13,823 bases of DNA, taken from positions 1-13,823 of the forward strand of contig CAUGKA010000038.1 of the NCBI GenBank assembly GCA_959599615.1, written 5' to 3'. The notes beneath the pieces are model-generated. The model saw only the letters and a list, made by a program, of their open reading frames with translations. It did not search any database and was not told the DNA's origin. Origin of the DNA: an uncultured Collinsella sp. Its GTDB lineage: Bacteria; Actinomycetota; Coriobacteriia; Coriobacteriales; Coriobacteriaceae. Made by a program: the position numbers and the translations under genes. Positions 7,611-13,823 of this stretch are shown piece after piece (positions within the stretch are counted from its first letter, which is position 1; each line of letters begins with the position of its first letter).

Positions 7611-8315
7611 TTAACGAGCGGCTCGCTGCGATTTGCGCCACAGCAGATACGAATAGACGTAGGCAGCTCCGGCCGAACCAAACGCCAGAACCGCAATCAC
7701 CGCGGCGACGACTTCGCTCGACAGCACGCTGCCCGCCACGCCCATCACGATCAGGCCAACGCCCAGCACCATAAAGCAGGCGCCGCCAAAACGCTGCGTA
7801 CGGCGCCAGTTCTCGGGATCGGCAAGCGCCCAAGGCGTCTTGATACCGAGCGTATAGTTCTGCTTCACACGCGGCAAGTAGTTGCCTACGCCGATGAACA
7901 GCAAACCGATAGCACCGGAAATCAGCACGTTGACCGAACCGACCGCCGGCACCACGCCCCAGACCGTAAGCTCACCCAACCAGCTTATGACACACATGAA
8001 CAAGGTGAAGGCGATTACGAAGCCCTGATAGAACTTGCCCGAGGTTCGATATGCCTCACCTTTGGGGTCAATGCGTGGCACCACGTAGAACATTGCAAGA
8101 AGTGCCAGAGGCAGCACGCCGAGCGCGGAGGCCATCCAGCTAGGGCCCCAACCGTCGACGGCGCCGTTCGCTCCCCAGTGCGTGGGAATCTGTGCAGGCA
8201 AGCTCGGCATCACCATAAGGTGCGCCGCGACATTAATAGCGCAGACCACAACAAGCATGGCCCATACACGCGGCGATACCCCCGTGGCGTGAATGCCCTT
8301 GTTTTCGTTATTCAT
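7611..8315 (-). CDS. SdpI-family membrane protein (DUF1648 + SdpI domain, 234 aa)
   Basis: SdpI of Bacillus subtilis is the immunity protein against the SdpC peptide toxin and also a signalling protein that sequesters the ArsR repressor SdpR at the membrane. This protein has the family layout: an N-terminal DUF1648 region with PTHWGANGAVDGWG (44-57) and six probable membrane helices (about 16-36, 62-80, 98-116, 126-146, 178-197, 202-225). It also carries the SdpI signature with NYLPRVKQNYTLGIKTPWAL and ENWRRTQRFGG (145-178). The start at 8315 is chosen because GAAGG (8324-8328) lies 8 nt upstream; the longer frame lacks a site. It overlaps the last 8 bp of the ArsR gene, so translation is coupled. 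No SdpC-like toxin is in the window, so the role may be envelope-stress sensing or protection from other peptides. Confidence 0.92.
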   Translation of the reverse strand: MNNENKGIHATGVSPRVWAMLVVVCAINVAAHLMVMPSLPAQIPTHWGANGAVDGWGPSWMASALGVLPLALLAMFYVVPRIDPKGEAYRTSGKFYQGFVIAFTLFMCVISWLGELTVWGVVPAVGSVNVLISGAIGLLFIGVGNYLPRVKQNYTLGIKTPWALADPENWRRTQRFGGACFMVLGVGLIVMGVAGSVLSSEVVAAVIAVLAFGSAGAAYVYSYLLWRKSQRAAR

Positions 8316-8586
8316 CCTCATCACCTTCAGTGTCTGTAAAGCCCATAAACCAGCCAATCAAGTCCTGCATGACGGTGGTGTTTAAGCTGTAAACGATGTT
8401 TTGGCCATGGCGCTCGTCGGTCACCAACCCGGCGTTTTTGAGCGTCGCCAAATGATGGCTGAGCGACGGCTTGCTAATGTCAAAATGCTCGGCAAGCTCC
8501 CCGGCCGTGCAATTGCCCTCGCGCAGCAGTTCCAAAATGCGCCGCCGCGTAGGATCGGCCAGCGCCTTAAAACCCTCTCCCGGCAT
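8308..8586 (-). CDS. ArsR-family transcriptional repressor (SdpR-like, 92 aa)
   Basis: This is a minimal winged-helix protein. ADPTRRRILELL (10-21) is the classic ArsR first helix pair, TAGELAEHFDISKPSLSHHLATLKNAGLV (27-55) is the helix-turn-helix with the recognition helix, and ERHGQNIVYSLN (58-69) is the beta wing. No metal-binding Cys pair of the ELCVC type is present (the only Cys is residue 26), so it is probably not a metal sensor. The start at 8586 has AGGAGG (8591-8596) 4 nt upstream. The gene overlaps an SdpI-family gene, the same arrangement as the sdpRI operon, where the repressor controls its own operon and is titrated by SdpI. An inverted repeat in its promoter supports autorepression. 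Confidence 0.95.
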   Translation of the reverse strand: MPGEGFKALADPTRRRILELLREGNCTAGELAEHFDISKPSLSHHLATLKNAGLVTDERHGQNIVYSLNTTVMQDLIGWFMGFTDTEGDEDE

Positions 8587-8620
8587 AGAACCTCCTCTCG
8601 CTATCTCTCGCGACGTGCAC

Positions 8621-8650
8621 ACTATACTCGATATTTAGATGTTTGTCTAA
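8621..8650 (-). promoter_or_regulatory. Promoter of the arsR-sdpI operon
   Basis: On the minus strand TTAGAC (8650-8645) serves as the -35 box and TATAGT (8626-8621) as the -10 box, with an 18-bp spacer. Transcription would begin near 8614, about 28 nt before the arsR start codon. Confidence 0.65.
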
Positions 8651-8658
8651 CTATCTAA
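8635..8658. promoter_or_regulatory. Candidate ArsR operator
   Basis: TTAGA (8635-8639) and TCTAA (8646-8650) are inverted arms 6 bp apart, and a further TCTAA copy follows at 8654-8658. The arms cover the -35 box and the spacer of the arsR promoter, so binding would block RNA polymerase. A TCTAA/TTAGA-type operator fits a small dimeric winged-helix repressor, and autoregulation is inferred. Confidence 0.6.
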
Positions 8659-8812
8659 TCTTGTACTCAAAAAAATAGCCGCCTCCGCGTAATGCGAAGA
8701 CAGCCACTTCTCACGCTACAAACGTGTTTTGGAGTTGGCCAACCCGCTGCAACGGGTGCCATCTGCTTCATCTTATGCGAATCCCGGTCCCATTTCAACA
8801 AGCCTCAAGGGC

Positions 8813-8841
8813 TCAAATGGAATCGCGATAATACCTATAAT
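8813..8841 (+). promoter_or_regulatory. Candidate tcdA promoter
   Basis: A perfect TATAAT lies at 8836-8841, 43 bp before the tcdA ATG. The hexamer 17 bp upstream (TCAAAT, 8813-8818) is a poor -35 match. The transcript would start near 8848 and cover a short leader with GGAGG. Confidence 0.5.
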
Positions 8842-8884
8842 GACGATAGCTAAACACGACCCGCTTCCCCATCGGAGGATATCT

Positions 8885-9682
8885 ATGACCGAATCAGCAG
8901 CCGCAGCTCCCGTCGAGACACGCGACACCAAGCTCGAGATCATCATGGGCCGCGAGGCACTCGACAAGCTCGCCAACGCCACGGTGCTGATACTCGGCTG
9001 CGGAGGCGTGGGCTCTAGCTGCTGCGAGGCACTTGCCCGCGGCGGCATCGGGCATTTTGTGATTCTGGACAAGGACACCATCGCGCCCAGCAATATCAAT
9101 CGCCAGGCCATCGCCTTTCACAGCACCGTCGGCAAGCGAAAGGTCGATGTTATGGAAGCCATGATCCACGATATCAATCCCGCCACCACCGTCATCAAGC
9201 GAACTGAATATCTGCTGAGCGACAACATCGATGATTTCTTCGCGAGCGTTTTGGAGCAGACGGGCGGCAAGCTCAACTACGTCGTCGACGCCATCGACAC
9301 CATCTCGGCCAAGCTCACCATTGCCAAATATGCTCAGGACCATGACATCCGTTTGGTTAGCTCCATGGGCGGGGCCAACAAACTCCATCCCGAGTGCCTC
9401 CGCTTTGCCGACATCTTTGATACGGTACGTGACCCCATGAGCCGCATTATGCGCAAAGAATGCAAGAAGCGCGGAATCAAGAGCCTACACGTACTGTTTA
9501 GCTGCGAGGAATCGGTTAAGACACAGCCCCGCGACCCTTCCAACATCCACGAGCGCACCGAGCTGGGAACTGCCAGTTTTATGCCGCCCATCATGGGTCA
9601 AATGATTGCCGGCGAGGTTATCCGCCAGATCGGCGGGCGCGGCACCGAGCGCGTACGCTCCGATGGCCAGCGCCTGGACTAG
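8885..9682 (+). CDS. tcdA: tRNA threonylcarbamoyladenosine dehydratase TcdA (265 aa)
   Basis: TcdA is an E1-like enzyme that uses ATP to cyclise t6A37 in ANN-decoding tRNAs to ct6A. The N-terminal ThiF/MoeB-type Rossmann fold shows the nucleotide loop GCGGVGS (38-44), an acidic strand end LDKD (61-64), the N-x-N-R-Q adenylation motif (70-74) and VDAID (134-138). Downstream are the family-specific SSMGGANKLHP (159-169) and the C-terminal LGTASFMPPIMGQMIAGEVIRQI (228-249). The ATG at 8885 is chosen because GGAGG (8874-8878) lies 6 nt upstream; an open extension to 8729 has no such site and overlaps the promoter. The length matches the roughly 268 residues of the E. coli protein. The last 15 residues are basic and variable. 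A TatD-family gene starts 14 bp later, which suggests cotranscription. Confidence 0.95.
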   Translation: MTESAAAAPVETRDTKLEIIMGREALDKLANATVLILGCGGVGSSCCEALARGGIGHFVILDKDTIAPSNINRQAIAFHSTVGKRKVDVMEAMIHDINPATTVIKRTEYLLSDNIDDFFASVLEQTGGKLNYVVDAIDTISAKLTIAKYAQDHDIRLVSSMGGANKLHPECLRFADIFDTVRDPMSRIMRKECKKRGIKSLHVLFSCEESVKTQPRDPSNIHERTELGTASFMPPIMGQMIAGEVIRQIGGRGTERVRSDGQRLD

Positions 9683-9695
9683 CAGGATGTCCTGC
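9682..9695 (+). promoter_or_regulatory. Hairpin over the ribosome-binding site between tcdA and the tatD-like gene
   Basis: GCAGGA (9682-9687) and TCCTGC (9690-9695) are inverted arms that can form a 5-bp stem with loop ATGT. The left arm contains the only AGGA ribosome-binding sequence of the next gene and overlaps the last base of the tcdA stop. A ribosome finishing tcdA would melt it, giving translational coupling. This role is inferred. Confidence 0.45.
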
Positions 9696-9696
9696 G

Positions 9697-10479
9697 ATGG
9701 AACCGCGATTCTTTGACACGCATTGTCATCTTGATTTGATGCTCAGCCCCGATGCTGCAGCCAGCGAGTCGGCGGCGTTGGGTCTGGGGCTCTTTGACTG
9801 CGGGGTCGACCCACGCGACTTCGCGGCAGCAAAAAAGCGGGCCAGCCGCCACCCAAACATTATCGCGGGCGCCGGCCTCCATCCCTGGTGGCTCGCCGAC
9901 GGCCGCTGCGGTCCTGCCGAAGTCAATCTGCTTTGCGAAGTTGCTGCCCAAGAGCGCTATATCGGCGAAGTCGGACTCGACTTTTCCGCGCGCTTTGCTG
10001 GAAGTGAGCTGCTACAAATACAGGCACTTAACCGGCTCTGCGATACACTCGTGCAGCATCCTCTTACCGGGCGCGTGATATCAATTCACGCCGTTCGTTC
10101 AGCGGGAGCCGTACTGGACGTCCTCGAATCGCATGGACTACTCATCCCAAACTCCGACTCCCTCGTTATCATCTTCCACTGGTTTAGCGGCACTTCGGAC
10201 GAACTCGTCCGCGCGCGTAATGCGAGCTGTAATTTTTCCGTCAACGAACGCATGCTTGCGTCTAAACGTGGACGTGAATATGCCCGACAGATTCCACTCG
10301 ACCGTCTACTGCTCGAGACCGATGCGCCGGCCGAGCCAAACACAGAAACAAGCGCGCAGTCGCTCATCAGATCGCTCACAAGGACCTCGGAACACATCGC
10401 CTCACTCAAAAACTGTGACATAAAGCGCATCGAATCGGCAGTTTTAGCAAATGCGCACTCTGTATTTGACCTTCGCTAA
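9697..10479 (+). CDS. TatD-family metal-dependent hydrolase / deoxyribonuclease (260 aa)
   Basis: TatD proteins are TIM-barrel enzymes with two divalent metals, acting as 3'-5' DNases or phosphodiesterases in DNA repair, RNA turnover or tRNA-related quality control. The ligand set is complete: DTHCHLD near the N terminus (His9, His11), GLHPW (59-63), Glu90 in GEVGLDF, His130 in SIHAVRS, His160 in FHWFSG and Asp208 in LLLETDAP. Length is standard for the family. The ATG at 9697 is 14 bp after the tcdA stop and its ribosome site sits inside a hairpin. Compared with typical TatD sequences the segment around 112-125 is shortened, and the final 50 residues are divergent, so it belongs to a lineage-specific subgroup. 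There is no signal peptide. The exact substrate is not predictable. Confidence 0.93.
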   Translation: MEPRFFDTHCHLDLMLSPDAAASESAALGLGLFDCGVDPRDFAAAKKRASRHPNIIAGAGLHPWWLADGRCGPAEVNLLCEVAAQERYIGEVGLDFSARFAGSELLQIQALNRLCDTLVQHPLTGRVISIHAVRSAGAVLDVLESHGLLIPNSDSLVIIFHWFSGTSDELVRARNASCNFSVNERMLASKRGREYARQIPLDRLLLETDAPAEPNTETSAQSLIRSLTRTSEHIASLKNCDIKRIESAVLANAHSVFDLR

Positions 10480-10559
10480 CCCCTGTGGGCAAAAAATGCC
10501 AAGGGACATGCGAATCACACAACGCAGCCCCTATTGGAAGGCAGTACAATTCGGCAGCA

Positions 10560-12077
10560 TTACACCAATTCGTGCATGAGATCACAGTTGCGTGCATACA
10601 ATTCGTCAAAGATATGACGACGCGACGCATATAACTCGTGGGCAGCCATATCGGGCACGATTGTTTGCGCAACGCCAAGGACTTGGGCGAGTTCATCCCA
10701 TGATGCATAGGCGCCACCTGCGAGAGCTGCCATGATGGCATCACCGAAGCATGCGCCCACCGTAACCTTGGCAACCGAGACCTCGCGCCCGTATACGTCG
10801 GCGATAGCCTGCATCCAAACTGGATTCTTGGTTCCACCTCCGACAAGCATAATGCGCCCAATTGGCAGTCCATGCTCTCGCTCGATAATGTCGACATGGG
10901 ATGCAACGGTATACGCGACGCCTTCCAAGGCGGCGCGAACCATATGGGCTCGCGTATGCCTTCCGGTCAGGCCAAAGAAGACGCCACGCGCCTCGGGATC
11001 GTTGAGCGGAGTACGCTCCCCCGCAAAGTACGGCAGACACACGAGCCCATCGGCACCCGGCGCCACATCGGCGGCATCATGCGCCATAACCGAATATGCA
11101 TCGGGGCCACCGTGGCCCTCGGCCTCCACGGCGTCGCGATACAGCTCTTGGCGCAACCACGATGTGAGCGCACCCGCCGTATTGGTCCCCGCGCAGATCC
11201 CGTAAGTTCCGGGAATGATAAACGTCCCTGGCCACAGGCGGGCATCATCGACCATATGATCAGCTAGGTAGATGAAATACGCCGTGCTCCCCAACTGAAC
11301 CATCATATCGCCGGGACGAAATACACCCGTCGAAATGGCCTCGGCACCAGAGTCGCCCGTTCCCACTAAGACAGGTGTCCCTGCCGCGAGCCCTGTCGCC
11401 TCAGCCGCGCGCTGCGTAATCACCCCGGCAATATCGGTAGCCGACATTACCTCCGTCATCTGGTCAGGCCGGCAGAAACGAGCACATTCCCGAGCATCAA
11501 CCTTCCAAGTGTAGCGGTCGTATAGGGGAAGAAAATCCTCCGCCAAGTAACGGTCCATCGTAAAACGCCCCGTCAACTTTGCGCATAGAAACGATGATGC
11601 CGTCAGGAACTTCGCGGCACGTTCGTGCACCTCGGGCATATTCTCCTTAAACCATAAGATCTTGGGAGCAATATCTGATGAGCAGGGATCGTGCCCGAAA
11701 AGTTCGCGTGCGCGACCTGACCCATATTCGGAAAGGAGCTCGTCAATCTGCGGCTTCGAACGTGCATCGACTCCATACAAAATCGCGGGCGCCAGCGCGT
11801 TGCACTCGGTATCGACCGGCACACAGTCGCAACCCAATGCGGAAAGGCCCACGCATCCGATCTGCGCCGCGTTAACCCCCGATCGCATCACCAGCTCGCG
11901 CGACAAGCGGCAAAAATCGCCCCACCAAACTGCCTCAGCATCATGCTGGTACCATCCATCACACGGGTTGTCCGTCTCATGTCCACAAGAGGCTTGGCAA
12001 ACGATGTTGCATCGATCATCGATTAAAACGCCTTTAGAGGCGCTTGTCCCAATATCAATACCCAGATAGAGCGCCAT
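10560..12077 (-). CDS. FGGY-family carbohydrate kinase (xylulokinase-like, 505 aa)
   Basis: FGGY kinases transfer the ATP gamma-phosphate to a hydroxyl of a ketose, polyol or related sugar. The fold is complete: N-terminal phosphate loop LGIDIGTSASKG (5-16), the sugar-side region with WYQHDAEAVWW (42-52) and LSALG (78-82), the catalytic Asp242 in GTGDSGAEA, GERTP (353-357) as in xylulokinases, and the C-terminal adenosine motif LVGGGTKNPVWMQAIADVYG (411-430) followed by GACFGDAIMAAL. The length is usual for the family. The start at 12077 has GGGGAG (12087-12092) 9 nt upstream, overlapping the stop region of the BtpA gene 6 bp away. It closes an operon with BtpA, YjbQ and amidohydrolase genes. 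Xylulose is only one option; the neighbours suggest an unusual sugar or sugar acid. Confidence 0.93.
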   Translation of the reverse strand: MALYLGIDIGTSASKGVLIDDRCNIVCQASCGHETDNPCDGWYQHDAEAVWWGDFCRLSRELVMRSGVNAAQIGCVGLSALGCDCVPVDTECNALAPAILYGVDARSKPQIDELLSEYGSGRARELFGHDPCSSDIAPKILWFKENMPEVHERAAKFLTASSFLCAKLTGRFTMDRYLAEDFLPLYDRYTWKVDARECARFCRPDQMTEVMSATDIAGVITQRAAEATGLAAGTPVLVGTGDSGAEAISTGVFRPGDMMVQLGSTAYFIYLADHMVDDARLWPGTFIIPGTYGICAGTNTAGALTSWLRQELYRDAVEAEGHGGPDAYSVMAHDAADVAPGADGLVCLPYFAGERTPLNDPEARGVFFGLTGRHTRAHMVRAALEGVAYTVASHVDIIEREHGLPIGRIMLVGGGTKNPVWMQAIADVYGREVSVAKVTVGACFGDAIMAALAGGAYASWDELAQVLGVAQTIVPDMAAHELYASRRHIFDELYARNCDLMHELV

Positions 12078-12083
12078 AGGTGC

Positions 12084-12908
12084 CTACTCCCCTCGCGCCG
12101 TACGAGCGGCAGCCATAAAACGAACCACCCGCTCAACATCAACCGGGGCATCCAGCTTTCCGTCGCGCTTTAAGCACGTGCCGACAAACGCGCCATCGTA
12201 GTGAGCAAATACGTCAGCCACGGTATTTTCGCGACAACCGGTGCCACATACCACGGGCACTTCGCCAACACGCTCGCGGACCTCGTCGGCAAGCTCGCCC
12301 GAAGCGCCACGACCGGCAGCCGAACCGCCGATGACTATCGCATCCGGTAGGCAATTAAAGAGAAGTGAATCGGCAATGTCCGCGGTCGTGCGGTCGTTGA
12401 GATAAACCTCGCCCTCGCTCGTGATGAAGTGAAAAAGCTTGAGGTCGTCCAAGCGCAGCGCCGCCTTGCGACGCATGGTGTGAGCGAAATCTCGGTTAAT
12501 CAGCCCGAGATCACCGGCCCAGGCACCGCAAAAATTGCAGCGCGTGAACTGCGCGTCGACGGCAGCGCACAGCTCGATTGTGGCATCACCATCGTAAATT
12601 GCCTCAGCTCCCCAAGGAGTCGACAGATCATGGGACAGAGCCCCGATTACATAGCCCATCGATGCAAGGGTTGAGGGAGAAACATGCTGCTCATAGGGCA
12701 TCGAGAGCTCATTGGTAATCAAAATGCCATCGACACCGCCCTGCTGCAACGCCTCGAGATCGCGCTTGGCGGCTTCCACGACCTGCGATACGCTTCCGCC
12801 CGGGTAATACAGCGGATCGCCCGGCAGAGGACGCAGGTGCAGCATTCCGATAACCGGCTTTTCGTTCTTGAACATCGAAGTTAGAAACGATATAACGTGC
12901 TCCTTCAT
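12084..12908 (-). CDS. BtpA/SgcQ family TIM-barrel protein (274 aa)
   Basis: BtpA was named for a cyanobacterial photosystem I biogenesis factor, while the SgcQ branch is found in sugar operons such as E. coli sgc and is presumed to be an enzyme of carbohydrate metabolism. Family marks are the first strand PVIGMLHLRPLPGDP (18-32), GGVDGILITNELSMPY (57-72), FTRCNFCGAWAGDLGLI (116-132), the DAIVIGGSAAGRGAS region (189-203) and VPVVCGTGCRENTVADVF (215-232). This resembles phosphate-binding glycine loops of aldolase or phosphotriose-type barrels. The ATG at 12908 lies 18 bp after yjbQ but has no Shine-Dalgarno sequence; AAGGAG appears just inside the gene instead, and an internal ATG at 12875 is an alternative start. 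No signal peptide is present. Reaction unknown; an epimerase or aldolase-like step is a guess. Confidence 0.93.
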   Translation of the reverse strand: MKEHVISFLTSMFKNEKPVIGMLHLRPLPGDPLYYPGGSVSQVVEAAKRDLEALQQGGVDGILITNELSMPYEQHVSPSTLASMGYVIGALSHDLSTPWGAEAIYDGDATIELCAAVDAQFTRCNFCGAWAGDLGLINRDFAHTMRRKAALRLDDLKLFHFITSEGEVYLNDRTTADIADSLLFNCLPDAIVIGGSAAGRGASGELADEVRERVGEVPVVCGTGCRENTVADVFAHYDGAFVGTCLKRDGKLDAPVDVERVVRFMAAARTARGE

Positions 12909-12926
12909 AGGGTTATTGCAGGGACG

Positions 12927-13361
12927 TTACTCCCCCAGCACCTCGACGTACACTTTTCGCTTCTGCGGACCGTCAAACTCCGCAAGATAGATGTTCTGGG
13001 CACTTCCGCACACGATGTGGCCATCTTGGACGGGAAAGAAGCAACTGTTTCCACAAATCATGCTCTTGATATGCCCACAGGAGTTGTTACCGGTGGCTCC
13101 ATAGCTCGGCAGGAAGTGTGCATGCGCATAGGGGGCATCGAGTGGGGCGATGCGATCAAGCGTCTCCATAAGATCCGTCTCCACGCAGGGCAGCCCCTCG
13201 TTTACCACGATTCCGCAGGTCGTATGCGACAAAATAATCGCCGCCAAGCCATTGGTCACCGAGCTGCGTTCGATGGCAGCGTGCACGTCCTCGGTAATAT
13301 CGATGAACTGGTCCGGAGCAGTCGATAGATAGCTCAATGTCTCGAGCGTCACCATGTTCAC
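12927..13361 (-). CDS. YjbQ/UPF0047 family protein (144 aa)
   Basis: UPF0047 (YjbQ) proteins are small metal-binding trimers; E. coli YjbQ has a weak thiamine-phosphate synthase side activity, but the physiological reaction is unsettled. The domain covers the whole protein: FIDITEDVHAAI (19-30), AIILSHTTCGIVVNEGL (41-57) with His46, YAHAHFLPSYG (78-88), NNSCGHIKSMICGNS (92-106) with His97, and the C-terminal YLAEFDGPQKRKVYVEV. It differs from typical members in having GSAQ where GTWQ is usual and DGPQ for DGPR, and it carries six Cys residues. The start is a GTG at 13361 that overlaps the amidohydrolase stop by 4 bp (GTGA); an in-frame ATG at 13355 also lies at a workable distance from AAGGGG. 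Position in the operon suggests a catabolic rather than vitamin role. Confidence 0.92.
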   Translation of the reverse strand: MNMVTLETLSYLSTAPDQFIDITEDVHAAIERSSVTNGLAAIILSHTTCGIVVNEGLPCVETDLMETLDRIAPLDAPYAHAHFLPSYGATGNNSCGHIKSMICGNSCFFPVQDGHIVCGSAQNIYLAEFDGPQKRKVYVEVLGE

Positions 13362-13759
13362 TCATCCCCTTCAAGAAAACGCAGGGCATTACCCCAGTAG
13401 AGCCTTTCTCGCGCATCATCGCGCATGGGCACGGTATCGAGCGCCCGCTTGAGTTTGAATGCACGGAAGCGCGGCGTATTGCTGGCGAACATCACTTGGT
13501 GCGATAGCGCGCGCTCATACCACAGCGGCCCCATATCGACCGTGAAAAGACGCTGCATCATCTCCTCGGGCGAATCGATGTAAGTGATAGAGGTGTCCGC
13601 GTAGCAGTTGGGATACTTGAGCAGCATCGCCACGGTCTCGCGCACCCAGGGCCAGCCAAAATGGGTCAAACTAAAACGCACATTTGGATGCGTTGCGATT
13701 GTGTGCTCAAATGCAAGCGGGTTACTGCGCGAGAGCTCTGCACCCGGCTCCCAAGACAT
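13358..13759 (-). CDS. Amidohydrolase-2 family protein, C-terminal part; frame broken upstream
   Basis: The sequence matches the second half of an amidohydrolase-related (PF04909-type) TIM barrel: WEPGAELSRSNPLAFE, NVRFSLTHFGWPWVRETVAML with a metal-ligand-type His33, NCYADTSI with Asp55, FASNTPRFR where many relatives have an Asp (residue 94 is Asn here) and a final YWGNALRFL. Such enzymes act as lactonases, decarboxylases or amidases. A normal member has about 270-290 residues, so roughly half is missing. In frame, A-F-H-A-G continues upstream of the ATG as in intact relatives, then meets TGA at 13777-13775. A different minus-strand frame (13823-13776) remains open and reads L-P-Y-M just before that point. 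This suggests a frameshift or sequence error rather than a true short gene. It overlaps yjbQ by 4 bp. Confidence 0.75.
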   Translation of the reverse strand: MSWEPGAELSRSNPLAFEHTIATHPNVRFSLTHFGWPWVRETVAMLLKYPNCYADTSITYIDSPEEMMQRLFTVDMGPLWYERALSHQVMFASNTPRFRAFKLKRALDTVPMRDDARERLYWGNALRFLEGDE

Positions 13760-13775
13760 ACCGGCATGGAATGCT

Positions 13776-13823
13776 CATGTACGGTAAGGAAGCAAGCAAC
13801 CGAAAACAAGAGATAGACCGCCA
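13776..13823 (-). pseudogene. Possible frame-shifted upstream fragment of the amidohydrolase (runs off right edge)
   Basis: These 16 codons are open to the window edge and end in L-L-A-S-L-P-Y-M. In amidohydrolases an L-P-x-x-x-H-x-G pattern precedes the metal-binding strand; the F-H-A-G-M in the next frame starts four bases later at 13771. Joining the frames would give L-P-Y-M-F-H-A-G-M, the usual spacing. The fragment is short, so this is a tentative call. Confidence 0.35.

Noticed and set aside
8734..8757. GTTGGCCAAC palindrome and ACCCG/CGGGT arms upstream of tcdA
   Set aside because: They lie upstream of the likely tcdA promoter and about 90 bp from the arsR promoter; short GC-rich arms of this kind occur by chance and I can link them to no gene.
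8729..8884. Possible 52-residue N-terminal extension of TcdA
   Set aside because: A TATAAT promoter box lies inside it and GGAGG precedes the ATG at 8885, where family similarity begins.
10486..10505. GGGCAAAAAATGCC hairpin between the convergent TatD-family and kinase genes
   Set aside because: Only a 4-bp stem around an A run with mismatched flanks and no proper U tract outside the stem; too weak to call a terminator.

Overview
The window looks like a chromosomal segment of a high-GC gut actinobacterium of the Coriobacteriia, most likely Collinsella or a close relative. This is inferred from the base composition of the core genes, codon style and gene neighbourhoods; no marker gene settles it. 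Base composition is mosaic: bases 1921-1980 are about 78% GC by my count, whereas 1-60 (24 of 60) and 5041-5100 (23 of 60) are near 40%. Two AT-richer patches (about 1-1115 and 3969-5600) therefore look like acquired DNA set among native genes.

Layout. (a) 1-1376, minus strand: the N-terminal 252 residues of an MFS transporter that runs off the left edge, overlapped by a small DUF2087 protein, then an 85-residue orphan protein. (b) 1510-3914, plus strand: a Gly/Ala-rich membrane protein with a long Ser/Thr/Asn/Gln tail, then a 433-residue protein with a LOTUS-like N-terminal domain, a basic patch, a very long acidic Ala/Pro linker and a small C-terminal domain. A 14-bp-stem bidirectional terminator closes it. 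(c) 3969-5466, minus strand, AT-rich: a twin-arginine-exported cysteine peptidase-like protein overlapping a small lipoprotein. (d) 5747-8586, minus strand: ettA (ABC-F ribosome factor), then an ArsR repressor overlapping an SdpI-like membrane protein, with a clear promoter and operator. (e) 8885-10479, plus strand: tcdA (tRNA ct6A cyclase) and a TatD-family metal-dependent hydrolase. (f) 10560-13823, minus strand: a tight catabolic operon of an amidohydrolase (C-terminal part, reading frame broken near the right edge), a YjbQ/UPF0047 protein, a BtpA/SgcQ TIM barrel and an FGGY sugar kinase.

How the genes work together. Regions d and e hold housekeeping translation and nucleic-acid functions plus a cell-envelope stress or immunity switch (ArsR-SdpI). 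Region f is best read as part of an operon for an unidentified carbohydrate: the kinase phosphorylates a ketose or polyol, while BtpA, YjbQ and the amidohydrolase supply steps whose chemistry is not established. Region c looks like an envelope-acting peptidase with a lipoprotein partner. I see no CRISPR array, tRNA, rRNA, insertion sequence or phage gene. The candidates for something undescribed are the peptidase-lipoprotein pair, the LOTUS-like protein with a CopY/BlaI-type operator, and the four-gene catabolic cluster.
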